Source: Elusimicrobiota bacterium (lineage in GTDB: Bacteria > Elusimicrobiota > Elusimicrobia > UBA1565 > UBA9628). From it: 31,769 nucleotides of DNA. Shown here piece by piece: positions 14,726 through 25,564 of the stretch; position 1 is the first letter of the stretch, and every line of letters begins with the position of its first letter. The DNA is taken from the NCBI GenBank assembly GCA_028871595.1, contig JAGWMT010000006.1, forward strand, positions 1 to 31,769, read 5' to 3'. Position numbers and translations under genes: made by a program. The notes beneath the pieces are model-generated. The model was not told the DNA's origin and searched no databases. It worked only from the letters and a program-made list of their open reading frames with translations.

Positions 14726-15667
14726 TTAAAGGACGATCTCGAACGCGCCCGCGGCGCCTTCGACCGGCTTGAAGTGGTGATCGAAGCTGACGCGGTAGCC
14801 GCAGTTCAGATTCTGACGGACGGCGCGCTTGATCGGGTAGTAGCAGCGCACCTTCTTGCGCGCGGACTGCGGCTGGAACAGCAGCACGTCGCAGGACTGC
14901 GGCTTGAACAGGTCCAGCACCCGCGTGACCGTCTCGTTGCCGTCGCCCTCCACGCAGTTCGTCTCGAAGCTCACGTAAGACCCGATCTTCTGCGGGGTCA
15001 CGTGGATCGTGTAGTACTTCGCGCCGCGGATCGCGTTCAATGAGTAGCCCATCGGCTCGAACAGGTGGTCGTCCACCTGGAAGCCGGGGCCGAGGATGGT
15101 CCAGACGCCGGACTTCTCCTTGATGAACTCTTTCTTGCGCTGCGGCCCGGACATGAACACCTTCGCCGCCTGCGGGTCGACCCCGTGCATCAGTATCTCC
15201 AGCGTGAGATCGTCGGACGCCGGCTGGTAGGGCTTGTCCAGATGGAACAGGAAGACGTGATGGTCGTCGCCGTCGCCGAAGCGGAAGGACTTGCCGGGCA
15301 TGGCGTCGGAGAGGCGCCGCACGTCGTCGAAGAAGTTCGACGGCTGGTATTCCTGATGGTGCGCGTTCTTGCGCTCGTAGATCATGTACGAGAACTTCTC
15401 GTGGCCGATGTCGGCGCACAATTGCAGGACCGCGGCGACCAGGTCCGTGCGGCCGCAGGTGATCATCGTCAGCCAGTTGTCGGCGACGAACAGGCTGGAT
15501 TCGGACAACAGATGCGCGTCCAGGGAGTCGTTGGACACGGTGGACAGGATCTGCGCCCGCGCCTTCACGACGATCGACTTCCAATAGTCGAGTCCGCGCG
15601 CGCGCAGGGACGGCTCCCCGGGAAGCAGCGCCAGCTCGACCTTTTTTTCCGGACCTTCGAAAAACAT
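14726..15667 (-). CDS. speD: S-adenosylmethionine decarboxylase, eukaryotic-class proenzyme
   Basis: 313 aa, colinear with eukaryotic AdoMetDC rather than the small bacterial SpeD/SpeH. Visible matches are the N-terminal FFEGPEKKVEL, and the self-cleavage site LSESS (54-58), where Ser57 would become the pyruvoyl group. Cys71 in TCG matches the human Cys82 proton donor. RKN and NFFDD segments, LTLEILM with the acidic pair before it (putrescine-site region in animals), GYSLNA, YTIHVTP with the processing His, and SYVSFETN also fit. It makes decarboxylated AdoMet for the adjacent spermidine synthase. The open frame extends far upstream, but GAGGAG before this ATG and the family N-terminus fix the start. 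A eukaryote-like form in a bacterial operon is unusual. Confidence 0.92.
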   Translation of the reverse strand: MFFEGPEKKVELALLPGEPSLRARGLDYWKSIVVKARAQILSTVSNDSLDAHLLSESSLFVADNWLTMITCGRTDLVAAVLQLCADIGHEKFSYMIYERKNAHHQEYQPSNFFDDVRRLSDAMPGKSFRFGDGDDHHVFLFHLDKPYQPASDDLTLEILMHGVDPQAAKVFMSGPQRKKEFIKEKSGVWTILGPGFQVDDHLFEPMGYSLNAIRGAKYYTIHVTPQKIGSYVSFETNCVEGDGNETVTRVLDLFKPQSCDVLLFQPQSARKKVRCYYPIKRAVRQNLNCGYRVSFDHHFKPVEGAAGAFEIVL

Positions 15668-15678
15668 CCGCTCTCTCC

Positions 15679-16107
15679 TCAGCCCCGGGAGCGCTTGCGC
15701 GCCGACCGTTTCGCGACGTCGCGGTCCCGCAGCGCGCGCTCCTCGGATTTGATGGACTTCCAATGCGCCAGCACTTCCTGCGCGGTCTTGAACTTGCGGT
15801 CGCGCGCGAACACGTGCGGATGGCGGCGCCGCAGCTTCAACGCCTGGCTGCGCGCGACGTCCTCCAGCGTGAAATGCCCGTTCTCCTCGGCGATCTTCGC
15901 ATGGAGCATCACGTGGAAGAGGATGTCTCCCAGCTCGTCCTCCATCTCCGCCCAGCGTCCGCGCTTGAGGGCCACCGCCAGCTCCTCGGACTCCTCGCGC
16001 AGGAAGGGGATGAGGGAGCGGTGCGTCTGCTTGCGGTCCCACGGGCAGCCGTCGGGTGCCCGTAAACGAGCGACGACGTCCTTCAACTCCTTCAGCGCCT
16101 TGGCCAT
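15679..16107 (-). CDS. mazG: MazG-type nucleoside triphosphate pyrophosphohydrolase
   Basis: 142-aa single-domain all-alpha NTP pyrophosphohydrolase. It has CPWDRKQTHRSLIPFLREE (21-39) with the metal-binding EESEE pattern, then EMEDELGDILFHVMLHAKI (54-72), and RRHPHVF near 94-100. E. coli MazG has two such domains; this protein carries one followed by a basic tail (RDVAKRSARKRSRG), as in many compact bacterial forms. It likely removes aberrant or excess NTPs. It starts one base after the serS stop, so its translation is probably coupled, and it is followed by AdoMet decarboxylase on the same strand. Confidence 0.9.
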   Translation of the reverse strand: MAKALKELKDVVARLRAPDGCPWDRKQTHRSLIPFLREESEELAVALKRGRWAEMEDELGDILFHVMLHAKIAEENGHFTLEDVARSQALKLRRRHPHVFARDRKFKTAQEVLAHWKSIKSEERALRDRDVAKRSARKRSRG

Positions 16108-16108
16108 C

Positions 16109-17401
16109 TTAAGAAACCGCGATCCGCTCGACCCCGAAGAAGGGGACCAGCGCCTTCGGAATCAGCACGGAACCGTCCGCCTGCTGGAAATTCTCCAGAA
16201 TCGCCGCGGCCAGCCGCCCGACGGCCACGCCTGAGCCGTTCAATGTGTGAACCAATTCCGGCGAGGCTTTCGCGTCTCGACGGAAGCGGGCGCTCATGCG
16301 GCGCGCCTGGAAGTCTGAACAATCCGAACAGGAGGAGATCTCGCGGTATTTATTCTCCGACGGCATCCAGACTTCGATGTCGTACGTCTTCTGCGCGGCG
16401 AAGCCCATGTCGCCGGTGCAAAGATGAATCACTCGATAGGGCAGTTCGATTTCGGCTAAAACGGACTCGGCGTCATGCGTCAATTGTTCCAACGCGGAAA
16501 GGGAATCTTCCGGCTTGGTGATCCAAACCAATTCAACTTTGTCGAATTGGTGGTTCCGGATCACTCCGCGCACGTCTTTGCCATAAGATCCCGCTTCCTG
16601 ACGGAAACACGGCGTGTGCGCCGTTAACTTCATCGGGAGTTTCTCAACGGCGAGAATCTCCTCTCGCACCATATTCGTAAGGGCAATCTCCGACGTGGAG
16701 ATCAAATACAAAGTGTTTTGCTTATCCCCGTCCGCATTCACGGTTTTGTACATATCCGCTTCGAATTTCGGCAGTTGACTGGTGCCCTCCATCACTTCCG
16801 GACGGACCAGAAAGGGGGGATGCACCTCGAGATACCCTTTCTTTTCATGCCGGTCGAGCAGATAATTTCCCAGCGCGCGCAGGAGCTTCGCGCCGGGTCC
16901 CTTCCACAACGCGAAGCGCGAACCGGAGAGCTTGGCCGCCGCGGCCAAATCCAAAATCGAGAGTTTCTCGCCGATGGTCTGATGATCCAACGGCTTGAAG
17001 CCGTGCTCCTTCGGGGTTCCCACGACGCGCACGACGGGATTTTCCGTCTCGTCTTTTCCGACGGGCACGGACGGGTGCGGAAGATTGGGCAGTTCCATCG
17101 CTGCCGCGCGGATTGACTTCTCGGAGTCGGAGAGGGCGGCTTCCTTCACGGGCATGTCCGCCTTGATCTTGGCCACTTCGGCCATCAACGCCGCAGACTT
17201 GGCTTCGTCCTTGGCCGCCTTCGCCTTTCCGATCTCCTGGGAGACGGCGTTCCGCTTCGAGCGCATATCCTCGACTTCCTTCAAGATCGCGCGATGCGTT
17301 TCGTCGATTTTGATCAATGCGTCAAAAGATTCCGCCCATCGGGGATGGCGCGAAATGAGAGCCTTTCTCGCAGCGGCCGGATCCTTGCGGAAAAATGACA
17401 T
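16109..17401 (-). CDS. serS: Seryl-tRNA synthetase
   Basis: 430-aa class II aminoacyl-tRNA synthetase. It has an N-terminal tRNA-binding coiled coil (about 30-110, rich in Lys/Glu/Ala), then LPNLPHPSVPVG. The catalytic core has a TSEIALTN serine-site segment, motif 2 CFRQEAGSYGKDVRGVIRNH, the EISSCSDCSDFQARR substrate region and motif 3 TLNGSGVAVGR. The open frame extends upstream through the preceding gene. The chosen ATG, giving MSFFRKDPAAARKAL, is 5 bases after that gene's stop and matches the usual SerRS beginning. Length is normal for the bacterial type. It belongs to the long leftward run from gyrA through speE. Confidence 0.95.
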   Translation of the reverse strand: MSFFRKDPAAARKALISRHPRWAESFDALIKIDETHRAILKEVEDMRSKRNAVSQEIGKAKAAKDEAKSAALMAEVAKIKADMPVKEAALSDSEKSIRAAAMELPNLPHPSVPVGKDETENPVVRVVGTPKEHGFKPLDHQTIGEKLSILDLAAAAKLSGSRFALWKGPGAKLLRALGNYLLDRHEKKGYLEVHPPFLVRPEVMEGTSQLPKFEADMYKTVNADGDKQNTLYLISTSEIALTNMVREEILAVEKLPMKLTAHTPCFRQEAGSYGKDVRGVIRNHQFDKVELVWITKPEDSLSALEQLTHDAESVLAEIELPYRVIHLCTGDMGFAAQKTYDIEVWMPSENKYREISSCSDCSDFQARRMSARFRRDAKASPELVHTLNGSGVAVGRLAAAILENFQQADGSVLIPKALVPFFGVERIAVS

Positions 17402-17406
17402 ATCGT

Positions 17407-17940
17407 TCACGGCTTGGGCTCCTTCTTGATCTCCAGAGAATCCTCGACCGTCTGGAGCGCGGCCTCCGACGAGCGCGGTTCGAGCATCACCTGCAGCTTC
17501 ACCAAATCCGGCCACCAGCCCGCCCGCGCGATGCGGCGCAGGTAGATCTCCATCGCGGCGCCGGTCTCGAGGGGAATCTCGACCACCTGGTTCGCTCCGA
17601 TCTTCGGCACGCGGCGCTCCTCGACGTCGAACGGAATCGCCCAGGATCCTTCCGCATTTCCTGACGACGGAGCCACGCGCGCGGTCATGCTGGAGCGGAT
17701 CAAAAGGCCTTCCTCCGCCTTGGCGCCGTCGTTCTTCAAAACCAGGCGCGCGCGCAGACGGTTGTCCAGCTTCGGCGGACCGTCCACCAGGACCTTGAGG
17801 TCCCGCCACCCGGTCACGCGACCGGCTTCCACGCGGCCCACCTGCCAGTGGACGCCTTCCAAAACAATCTCCGCCGAAGCGGCGCCCGCCCCCGCGGCGG
17901 CCAACGCCGCCGCGAGGGTCAGGCTCTTGAGTCCGTTCAT
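17407..17940 (-). CDS. Exported protein of unknown function, 177 aa
   Basis: Not recognised. A signal peptide (MNGLKSLTLAAALAAAGAGA, cleavage likely after ASA) is followed by a beta-rich domain: EIVLEGVHWQVGRVEAGRV, LRARLVLKNDGAKAEEGLLI, WAIPFDVEERRVPKIGANQV. The pattern suggests an Ig-like or CARDB-like sandwich, and the C-terminus is charged (SLEIKKEPKP). It sits between gyrA and serS with gaps of 12 and 5 bases, so it is part of that transcription unit. Nothing links it functionally to either neighbour. Confidence 0.75.
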   Translation of the reverse strand: MNGLKSLTLAAALAAAGAGAASAEIVLEGVHWQVGRVEAGRVTGWRDLKVLVDGPPKLDNRLRARLVLKNDGAKAEEGLLIRSSMTARVAPSSGNAEGSWAIPFDVEERRVPKIGANQVVEIPLETGAAMEIYLRRIARAGWWPDLVKLQVMLEPRSSEAALQTVEDSLEIKKEPKP

Positions 17941-17952
17941 TTTCTTACGGCC

Positions 17953-20466
17953 TCACTTCTTGCCGCCGTCGATGGGCAGCTCCGGATTCACCGGAGGCTC
18001 CGCCGCGATCGGCGCGACGCGGGCCACCTTGTCGTTCTCATCCAAACGCACCAGGCGGACGCCCTGGGTATTTCGGGAGATGGTCTTGATGTCCGCGCAG
18101 CGCAAGCGGATGGCCTTGCCCTGCTCCGTCATCACCATCAGGTCGTCCTCGTTGGTCACCAGCTTCACGCCGATCACGGAGCCGTTGCGGTCCGTGGCCT
18201 TGATCGTGATGATTCCGCCGCCGCCGCGGTGCTGACCGCGGTACTCGTTGAGCTCGGTGCGCTTGCCGTGGCCGTGCTCGCAAACGGTCAGCAGCGTCTT
18301 CCTGCTGTTCGGCGGGAACGCCTCCATGCCGACCACCAGGTCTCCCTTGTCCAAGCGGATGCCGCGCACGCCGGCCGCGCCGCGTCCCATGGAGCGGATG
18401 TCGCCCTCCGGGAAGCGGATCGCGATGCCGTCCTTCGTGGCGATCAGCAGCTCGTCGGTTCCCGACGTGTGCTGGACCTCCACCAGGACGTCGCCTTCGT
18501 CCAGCGTGATCGCGATGATGCCCGAGCGCCGGATGTTCTCGAAGTCCGCCAGCGGCGTCTTCTTCACGGTTCCGTTGCGCGTGCACATGGCCAGGAAGCT
18601 CTCCTGACCCTTCTTCTCCTCGAACGAGCGGATCGCGATGGCCGAGGTCACCTTCTCCTCGCCGGTCAGCGCCAGGAGGTTGACGACGGCCTTGCCGCGG
18701 GACGTGCGGTTGCCCTCGGGAATCTCGTAGGCGCGCAGCGCGAACACGCGGCCGCGGTTCGTGAAGAACAGCAGCGCGGCGTGGGTGTCGGTCACGAAGA
18801 AGTGCTCGATGAAGTCCTCTTCCTTCACCTCGGCGCCGGTGATGCCCTTGCCGCCGCGGCCCTGGGCCTGATACGTCGTCACGGGGATGCGCTTGACGTA
18901 ACCGGTGTTGGAGAAGGAGATGACGACCTCCTCCTTCTGGATCAGGTCCTCGAGCGACATCTCGGCCGCCTCGGAGGTGATCTGGGTCTGGCGCGACTTG
19001 CCGAACGACTCCTTGACCTCCTCCAGCTCCTTGACGATGATCGCGTAGACCTTCTTGACGTCGGCCAGGATCGCCTTGAGCTCGGCGATCTTCTTGACCA
19101 GGCCGTCGTACTCGTCCTGCAGGTCGCCGACCGACAGCTTGGTCAGGTTGGCCAGGCGCATTTCCAGGATGGCGTTGGTCTGGGCCTTGGACAGCTCGAA
19201 CGCCTCGATCAACTGGGCGCGGGCGTCCTCGGTGTCCTTCGCGCCGCGGATGATCTTGATCACGCGGTCGATGTTCTTGATCGCGATGATCAGGCCTTCC
19301 AGGATGTGGGCGCGGTCCAGCGCCTTGCGCAGCTGGAACTTCGTGCGGCGGGTGACCACGACCTTGCGGTGCTGGATGAAGTGCCCCAGCATGTCGCGCA
19401 CGCCCAGCACGCGCGGGCGGCCGTCCACCAGGGAGAGCAGGATCACGCCGAAGGTGGTCTCCATCTGCGTGTGCTTCAGCAATTGATTCAGAACCACGTT
19501 CGCGTTGCCGTCGCGCTTGACCTCGATGACCACGCGCATGCCCTTGCGGTCGGACTCGTCGCGGATGTCGGAGATGTCCGGGATCTTCTTGTCGCGGACC
19601 AACTCGGCGACGGTCTCAAGCAAGGTCGCCTTGTTGACCTGGTACGGGAGCTCGTGGATGATGATGGCCTGGCGGTTCCCCTTGATGTCCTCGATCTCGG
19701 TCTTCGACTGGATGCGCACGGAGCCGCGGCCGGTCTCGAAGTAGTCCTTGATGCCGGCCTTGCCCCGCACGATGCCGCCGGTGGGGAAATCGGGTCCCTT
19801 GATGATCTTCATCAGCTCCTTGATCTCGGTTTTCGGCTCCTTGATCAAGGTGATGGCGGCCTCGCAGACCTCGGAGAGGTTGTGCGGGGGGATGTTGGTG
19901 GCCATGCCGACCGCGATGCCCGACGAGCCGTTGACCAGCAGGTTGGGGACCTTCGCGGGCATGACCGAGGGCTCGGTGGTGGTGCCGTCGAAGTTGGGGG
20001 TGAAGTCGACCGTGTCCTGGTCGATGTCGGCCATCACTTCCTCAGCGATCTTCGCCAGGCGCGCCTCGGTGTAGCGGTAGGCGGCCGCCGGGTCGCCGTC
20101 CACGGAGCCGAAGTTGCCTTGGCCGTCGATCAGCGGATGCAGCAGGGAGAAGTCCTGGACCATGCGCACCATGGCGTCGTACACGGCCGAGTCGCCGTGC
20201 GGGTGGTACTTCTTCAAGACCTCTCCGACCACGCCGGCGCACTTGGAGTACTTCTTGTTCGACGCCAGGCCCTCGTCGTGCATCGCGTACAGGATGCGGC
20301 GGTGGACGGGCTTCAAGCCGTCGCGCACGTCGGGCAAAGCGCGGCCGACGATGACCGACATCGAGTAGTCGATGTAGGACCCGCGCATCTCGGCGCCCAG
20401 GTCGCGCTGGATGATGTTCGCGTTCGGCTCGGGCGTCAGATCGGGCTGAGAATCGGGCTTGCTCAT
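17953..20466 (-). CDS. gyrA: DNA gyrase subunit A
   Basis: 837-aa breakage-reunion subunit of the type IIA topoisomerase that adds negative supercoils. The winged-helix region has the catalytic Tyr132 in AAYRYTEAR. The quinolone pocket reads [10 protein letters not shown] with Ser93 and Asp97 in wild-type-like positions, so no classical resistance change is visible. The beta-pinwheel DNA-wrapping domain contains the gyrase-defining QGRGGKG box, separating it from ParC. A GAGG ribosome site lies before the ATG, inside the preceding 54-codon ORF, whose stop overlaps the gyrA start (ATGA). Partner gyrB is upstream, separated only by the MNT/HEPN cassette and the small ORF. Confidence 0.97.
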   Translation of the reverse strand: MSKPDSQPDLTPEPNANIIQRDLGAEMRGSYIDYSMSVIVGRALPDVRDGLKPVHRRILYAMHDEGLASNKKYSKCAGVVGEVLKKYHPHGDSAVYDAMVRMVQDFSLLHPLIDGQGNFGSVDGDPAAAYRYTEARLAKIAEEVMADIDQDTVDFTPNFDGTTTEPSVMPAKVPNLLVNGSSGIAVGMATNIPPHNLSEVCEAAITLIKEPKTEIKELMKIIKGPDFPTGGIVRGKAGIKDYFETGRGSVRIQSKTEIEDIKGNRQAIIIHELPYQVNKATLLETVAELVRDKKIPDISDIRDESDRKGMRVVIEVKRDGNANVVLNQLLKHTQMETTFGVILLSLVDGRPRVLGVRDMLGHFIQHRKVVVTRRTKFQLRKALDRAHILEGLIIAIKNIDRVIKIIRGAKDTEDARAQLIEAFELSKAQTNAILEMRLANLTKLSVGDLQDEYDGLVKKIAELKAILADVKKVYAIIVKELEEVKESFGKSRQTQITSEAAEMSLEDLIQKEEVVISFSNTGYVKRIPVTTYQAQGRGGKGITGAEVKEEDFIEHFFVTDTHAALLFFTNRGRVFALRAYEIPEGNRTSRGKAVVNLLALTGEEKVTSAIAIRSFEEKKGQESFLAMCTRNGTVKKTPLADFENIRRSGIIAITLDEGDVLVEVQHTSGTDELLIATKDGIAIRFPEGDIRSMGRGAAGVRGIRLDKGDLVVGMEAFPPNSRKTLLTVCEHGHGKRTELNEYRGQHRGGGGIITIKATDRNGSVIGVKLVTNEDDLMVMTEQGKAIRLRCADIKTISRNTQGVRLVRLDENDKVARVAPIAAEPPVNPELPIDGGKK

Positions 20467-20627
20467 GATTTATTCCTCGATTTTATCATCCAGCTCGCCT
20501 TCGAAAACTCTTTGGCGAACCAGTCGGAATCAATACGAACTTTTTCCACTTGCTCGGTCATGACACCAAGCTTCAAATTCTTAAGGTGTTCAGGCTGCAT
20601 CAATTCGTGATATCGAGGAACGCTCAT
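20463..20627 (-). CDS. Small ORF, 54 aa, possible Mrr-like remnant
   Basis: A short open frame that fills the gap between the HEPN gene and gyrA, with ATGA overlaps at both ends and an AGGA site six bases before its ATG. The first residues [12 protein letters not shown] resemble the N-terminus of Mrr-type restriction enzymes. The part [17 protein letters not shown] resembles their extreme C-terminus, with nothing of the nuclease domain between. It may be an internally deleted relic kept because its reading couples translation into gyrA, or an unrelated small protein. It is markedly more AT-rich than gyrA. The Mrr resemblance is from memory of family patterns and is tentative. Confidence 0.5.
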   Translation of the reverse strand: MSVPRYHELMQPEHLKNLKLGVMTEQVEKVRIDSDWFAKEFSKASWMIKSRNKS

Positions 20628-21034
20628 CGCATTTCCTGCGGCAGCGCCGCTTTGACCGCATCACGCGCGGCGTCCATAATTTTCGCCGTTTCCGTCGCTT
20701 CGGCGACGGAGATTTCGCGCGCAAGCCCCGGATAACGCGAATCGACGGCGTATTCCGTCAATCGTTCTTGGTCCTTCTCCGTCAAGGCCGAGGAAACGCC
20801 TTTCGGAAGCAACGCGACGAGTTCCCCGATGTCATGAATCTTCGGAAAATCGACTCCATTCGCGCATAAGACGGCCTTAAGATATTTCTCGACGCATTGC
20901 TGGGCATGAAAGCAGACGATGTCCAACGGGCAATCCTCGCCGGAAGACATCAAGAGTTGCACGGCCCGGTGATCGGCCTCCGCCTTGTCGATCCAGGCGC
21001 GAACGACCGCGTTCAGATCAATGCGTTCGTTCAT
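20624..21034 (-). CDS. HEPN domain protein, partner of the adjacent nucleotidyltransferase
   Basis: 136-aa four-helix HEPN protein, with helix patterns ADHRAVQLLMSS and the hallmark CFHAQQCVEKYLKAVLCANG (41-60), then KIHDIGELVALLP (65-77) and AVDSRYPG (96-103). HEPN proteins next to minimal nucleotidyltransferases form toxin-antitoxin or regulatory pairs. The RNase motif of toxic HEPNs (Arg, 4-6 residues, His) is not seen: there is no histidine after Arg100. Toxicity is therefore doubtful, and it belongs with the pfam05168-like class. The ATG giving MNERIDL overlaps the nucleotidyltransferase by 17 bases; an alternative ATG lies 8 codons further upstream. The stop overlaps the 54-aa ORF. Confidence 0.85.
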   Translation of the reverse strand: MNERIDLNAVVRAWIDKAEADHRAVQLLMSSGEDCPLDIVCFHAQQCVEKYLKAVLCANGVDFPKIHDIGELVALLPKGVSSALTEKDQERLTEYAVDSRYPGLAREISVAEATETAKIMDAARDAVKAALPQEMR

Positions 21035-21349
21035 AGAGAATGCGCCCTTCACGCTCAACCGCGCGACCGACGGTTCCAGGTATGGATCTTTCCGCCGCCA
21101 ATTCGTCCGGGGTGCGGATCACTATATCCTTCGCCAGGCCCATGCCGTGCAGCGCGACACGAATATCGACGCATTTCTTTCGACGGGAACCCTCGACTTG
21201 AGGGAGAACGACGAGAAGATCGACGTCGCTGTCTCGCGTCTCCGTCCCGCGCGCATAGGACCCGAACAGAATAACCTGTTCCGGTTCGAAACCGCGGACG
21301 ATACGCTCCACCATCTCGCGAATGATTCCTTGCGCTTGAATCGGCGTCA

Positions 21350-21350
<1 letters not shown>
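21018..21350 (-). CDS. Minimal nucleotidyltransferase (MNT) domain protein
   Basis: 110-aa protein of the DNA polymerase beta-like superfamily. The active site is intact: ILFGSYARGTETRDSDVDLLV gives Gly30-Ser31 and the metal pair Asp42 and Asp44. In MNT-HEPN pairs this enzyme transfers a nucleotide (AMP in the studied MntA) to its HEPN partner to silence it. Its ATG shares one base with the gyrB stop (TAATG), so it can only be made from the gyrB message. The middle is basic (VEGSRRKKCVDIRV). It is less GC-rich than flanking gyrase genes, consistent with arrival by transfer. Confidence 0.88.
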
Positions 21351-23956
<2,606 letters not shown>

Positions 23957-23973
23957 TCAATTGCAGAGCGCTT

Positions 23974-24282
23974 TCAACGGTACGTCGTCCGGACCGCGAT
24001 GATCCACGGCCGGCTGAAGTACTTATTCAGGCTCTTGACCAAAATCTCGGAACGCATGTGCAGCTCCTGCGCCGCGGCCGAGCTTTTCGGCCTCACGTAC
24101 AGGACGCCCTTCTTCACTCCGATCAGCGCCCAATGCTTCGCGTAGGCGCCGCACTCCTTGTCCCAAACGGAATTCAAAATCGCCAGCCGGTCCGTCGGGG
24201 CCTGCGCGCGGCGCGTGAACGCGGCGACCAGGTCCCCGGCGTTCGCCCAACGTCCCCGCGGGGCGGCCGGATCGTAGCTCAC
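23974..24282 (-). CDS. dciA: DUF721 / DciA-like protein (replicative helicase operator)
   Basis: 102-aa protein with the DUF721 pattern: LNSVWDKECGAYAKHWALIG (38-57), then GVLYVRPKSSAAAQELHMRS (60-79) and EILVKSLNKYFSR (80-92). DciA is the ancestral loader/operator of the DnaB helicase in bacteria lacking DnaC/DnaI, and its gene often lies near dnaA-dnaN-gyrB. The reading frame stays open upstream, but the start is the GTG in the GTGA overlap with the dnaN stop. Only the DUF721 domain is present, without the long N-terminal part seen in some homologues. It occupies the place where recF is usually found. Confidence 0.7.
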   Translation of the reverse strand: MSYDPAAPRGRWANAGDLVAAFTRRAQAPTDRLAILNSVWDKECGAYAKHWALIGVKKGVLYVRPKSSAAAQELHMRSEILVKSLNKYFSRPWIIAVRTTYR

Positions 24283-25397
24283 AAACGCATCGGCATCACG
24301 ACGAAGCGGTAGTCTCCCTCGCCTTCCGTCGGTTCGAACAGCGCGGGATTGACCGGGCTGGTCATCGCGACCACGGTCTTGTCCGTGTCCACATGCTTCA
24401 AGGCGTCCACGACGAATTGAGGGTTGAACGCGACGGAAAATTCGGCGCCGGGATACTCGACGGCCAATTCCTCCGTGAATTCGTTGTTCTGGCTGGAGGA
24501 ACTCACGTTGAGAACCCCCTTCTTCAGCGCGAACTTCACGGAGCCCCCGCGGTCCACCGCGCACAACGATGCTCGTTTGGTCACCGCCAGGAGGTCCTTC
24601 GTGGGCGCGGTGAAGATGACCTCGCGCTTGGTCGGAATCACCTGCTCGTAGTTCGGGAAGGAGCCTCCGACCAGGCGCGACAGCAAGGTCGTGCCTTTGA
24701 GCTGGAAGGTGATCTGGTTTTCGGTGACGGCGACCATCATCTTCTCGTCGTCGCCGTCCTTGATCTCCAGCACGCCGAGCAGGCGCAGGAACTCGGCCAG
24801 GACCTTCGTCGGCACGATCACCGCGAACTCCTTGTCCTTCGGGAGAATTTTCTTCGAGCAGACCGCCAGGCGGCGCCCGTCGGTGGCCACCATCTCCAAA
24901 ACGCCTTTCTTGGCGGCCCAGAAAACTCCGTTGAGGACGTGACGGGTCTCGTCCGACGAGGCCGCGAAGATCGTCTTGCGGACCATCTCTCCGACGACCG
25001 CCGCCGGCAGTTCGAAAGCGCTGGCTTTGTTGAACTCAGGAAGGACCGGATACTCGGACTTCGGGGCCCCGACGATCCCGAAACGGGACCGGCCGCACTT
25101 GAGGGAAATCTTTCCTCCCGCGTCCACCGACAACTCGACCTCCTCGGCGTCCGGGAGGCTGTGAAGGATGTCCGCGAATTTCTTCGCCGGGATGGTGATG
25201 GACCCGTCGCTCTCGATGTCCGCCTTCAGGTAGTGCTTGACCCCCATTTCCAGATCGGTCGAGACCACCTTCACCTTCTTGTCCTCCGTCTCCATCAGAA
25301 AGTTCAAGAGGATCGGTAAAGTGGTTCGTGAAGAAAGAGCGGATTGGATCGTTTGCACGCCCTGCGCCAGTTCTTCCTTGCTGATTGTTATTTTCAT
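24279..25397 (-). CDS. dnaN: DNA polymerase III beta subunit (sliding clamp)
   Basis: 372-aa ring-forming processivity factor made of three repeated clamp domains. Typical segments are SSRTTLPILLNFLM (22-35), FADILHSLPD (74-83), ASSDETRHVLNGVFW (145-159) and ATDGRRLAV (170-178). The VGGSFPNYEQVIP (253-265) and C-terminal FVVMPMRL are the standard clamp signature and pocket end. The ATG begins MKITISKEELAQGVQ. The clamp gene lies downstream of dnaA, separated by 167 bases with DnaA boxes. Its stop overlaps the DciA-like start (GTGA). Confidence 0.97.
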   Translation of the reverse strand: MKITISKEELAQGVQTIQSALSSRTTLPILLNFLMETEDKKVKVVSTDLEMGVKHYLKADIESDGSITIPAKKFADILHSLPDAEEVELSVDAGGKISLKCGRSRFGIVGAPKSEYPVLPEFNKASAFELPAAVVGEMVRKTIFAASSDETRHVLNGVFWAAKKGVLEMVATDGRRLAVCSKKILPKDKEFAVIVPTKVLAEFLRLLGVLEIKDGDDEKMMVAVTENQITFQLKGTTLLSRLVGGSFPNYEQVIPTKREVIFTAPTKDLLAVTKRASLCAVDRGGSVKFALKKGVLNVSSSSQNNEFTEELAVEYPGAEFSVAFNPQFVVDALKHVDTDKTVVAMTSPVNPALFEPTEGEGDYRFVVMPMRL

Positions 25398-25432
25398 TTA
25401 AACCGTCCTCTTCCCCATCGAGTGGGGGATGC

Positions 25433-25531
25433 GGTGGATAACGGGGGCGCCCCTCCGGAATTCGGAGGCCGCGCCTGTGGAAAAGTACGCGGAGTTATCC
25501 ACGCCGTCCACAGCCGCCGTATTTATCCACG
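25433..25531. other. DnaA-box cluster in the dnaA-dnaN gap (origin part)
   Basis: Four 9-mers within one mismatch of TTATCCACA: GGTGGATAA (25433-25441, reverse), TGTGGAAAA (25476-25484, reverse), TTATCCACG (25495-25503) and TTATCCACG (25523-25531). A looser CCGTCCACA lies between the last two. The gap is otherwise GC-rich and contains no gene. It is the second half of a bipartite origin, or a DnaA regulatory site upstream of dnaN. Confidence 0.65.
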
Positions 25532-25564
25532 ATCCGGGAGCTTCATTCACAGCTCGTTCACAGG

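Noticed and set aside
17848..20610. A 920-codon open frame antisense to gyrA
   Set aside because: Its product is Val/Asp/His/Leu-rich low-complexity sequence with no family motifs. Long antisense frames are expected opposite GC-rich genes with strong third-position bias, and gyrA on the other strand is certain.
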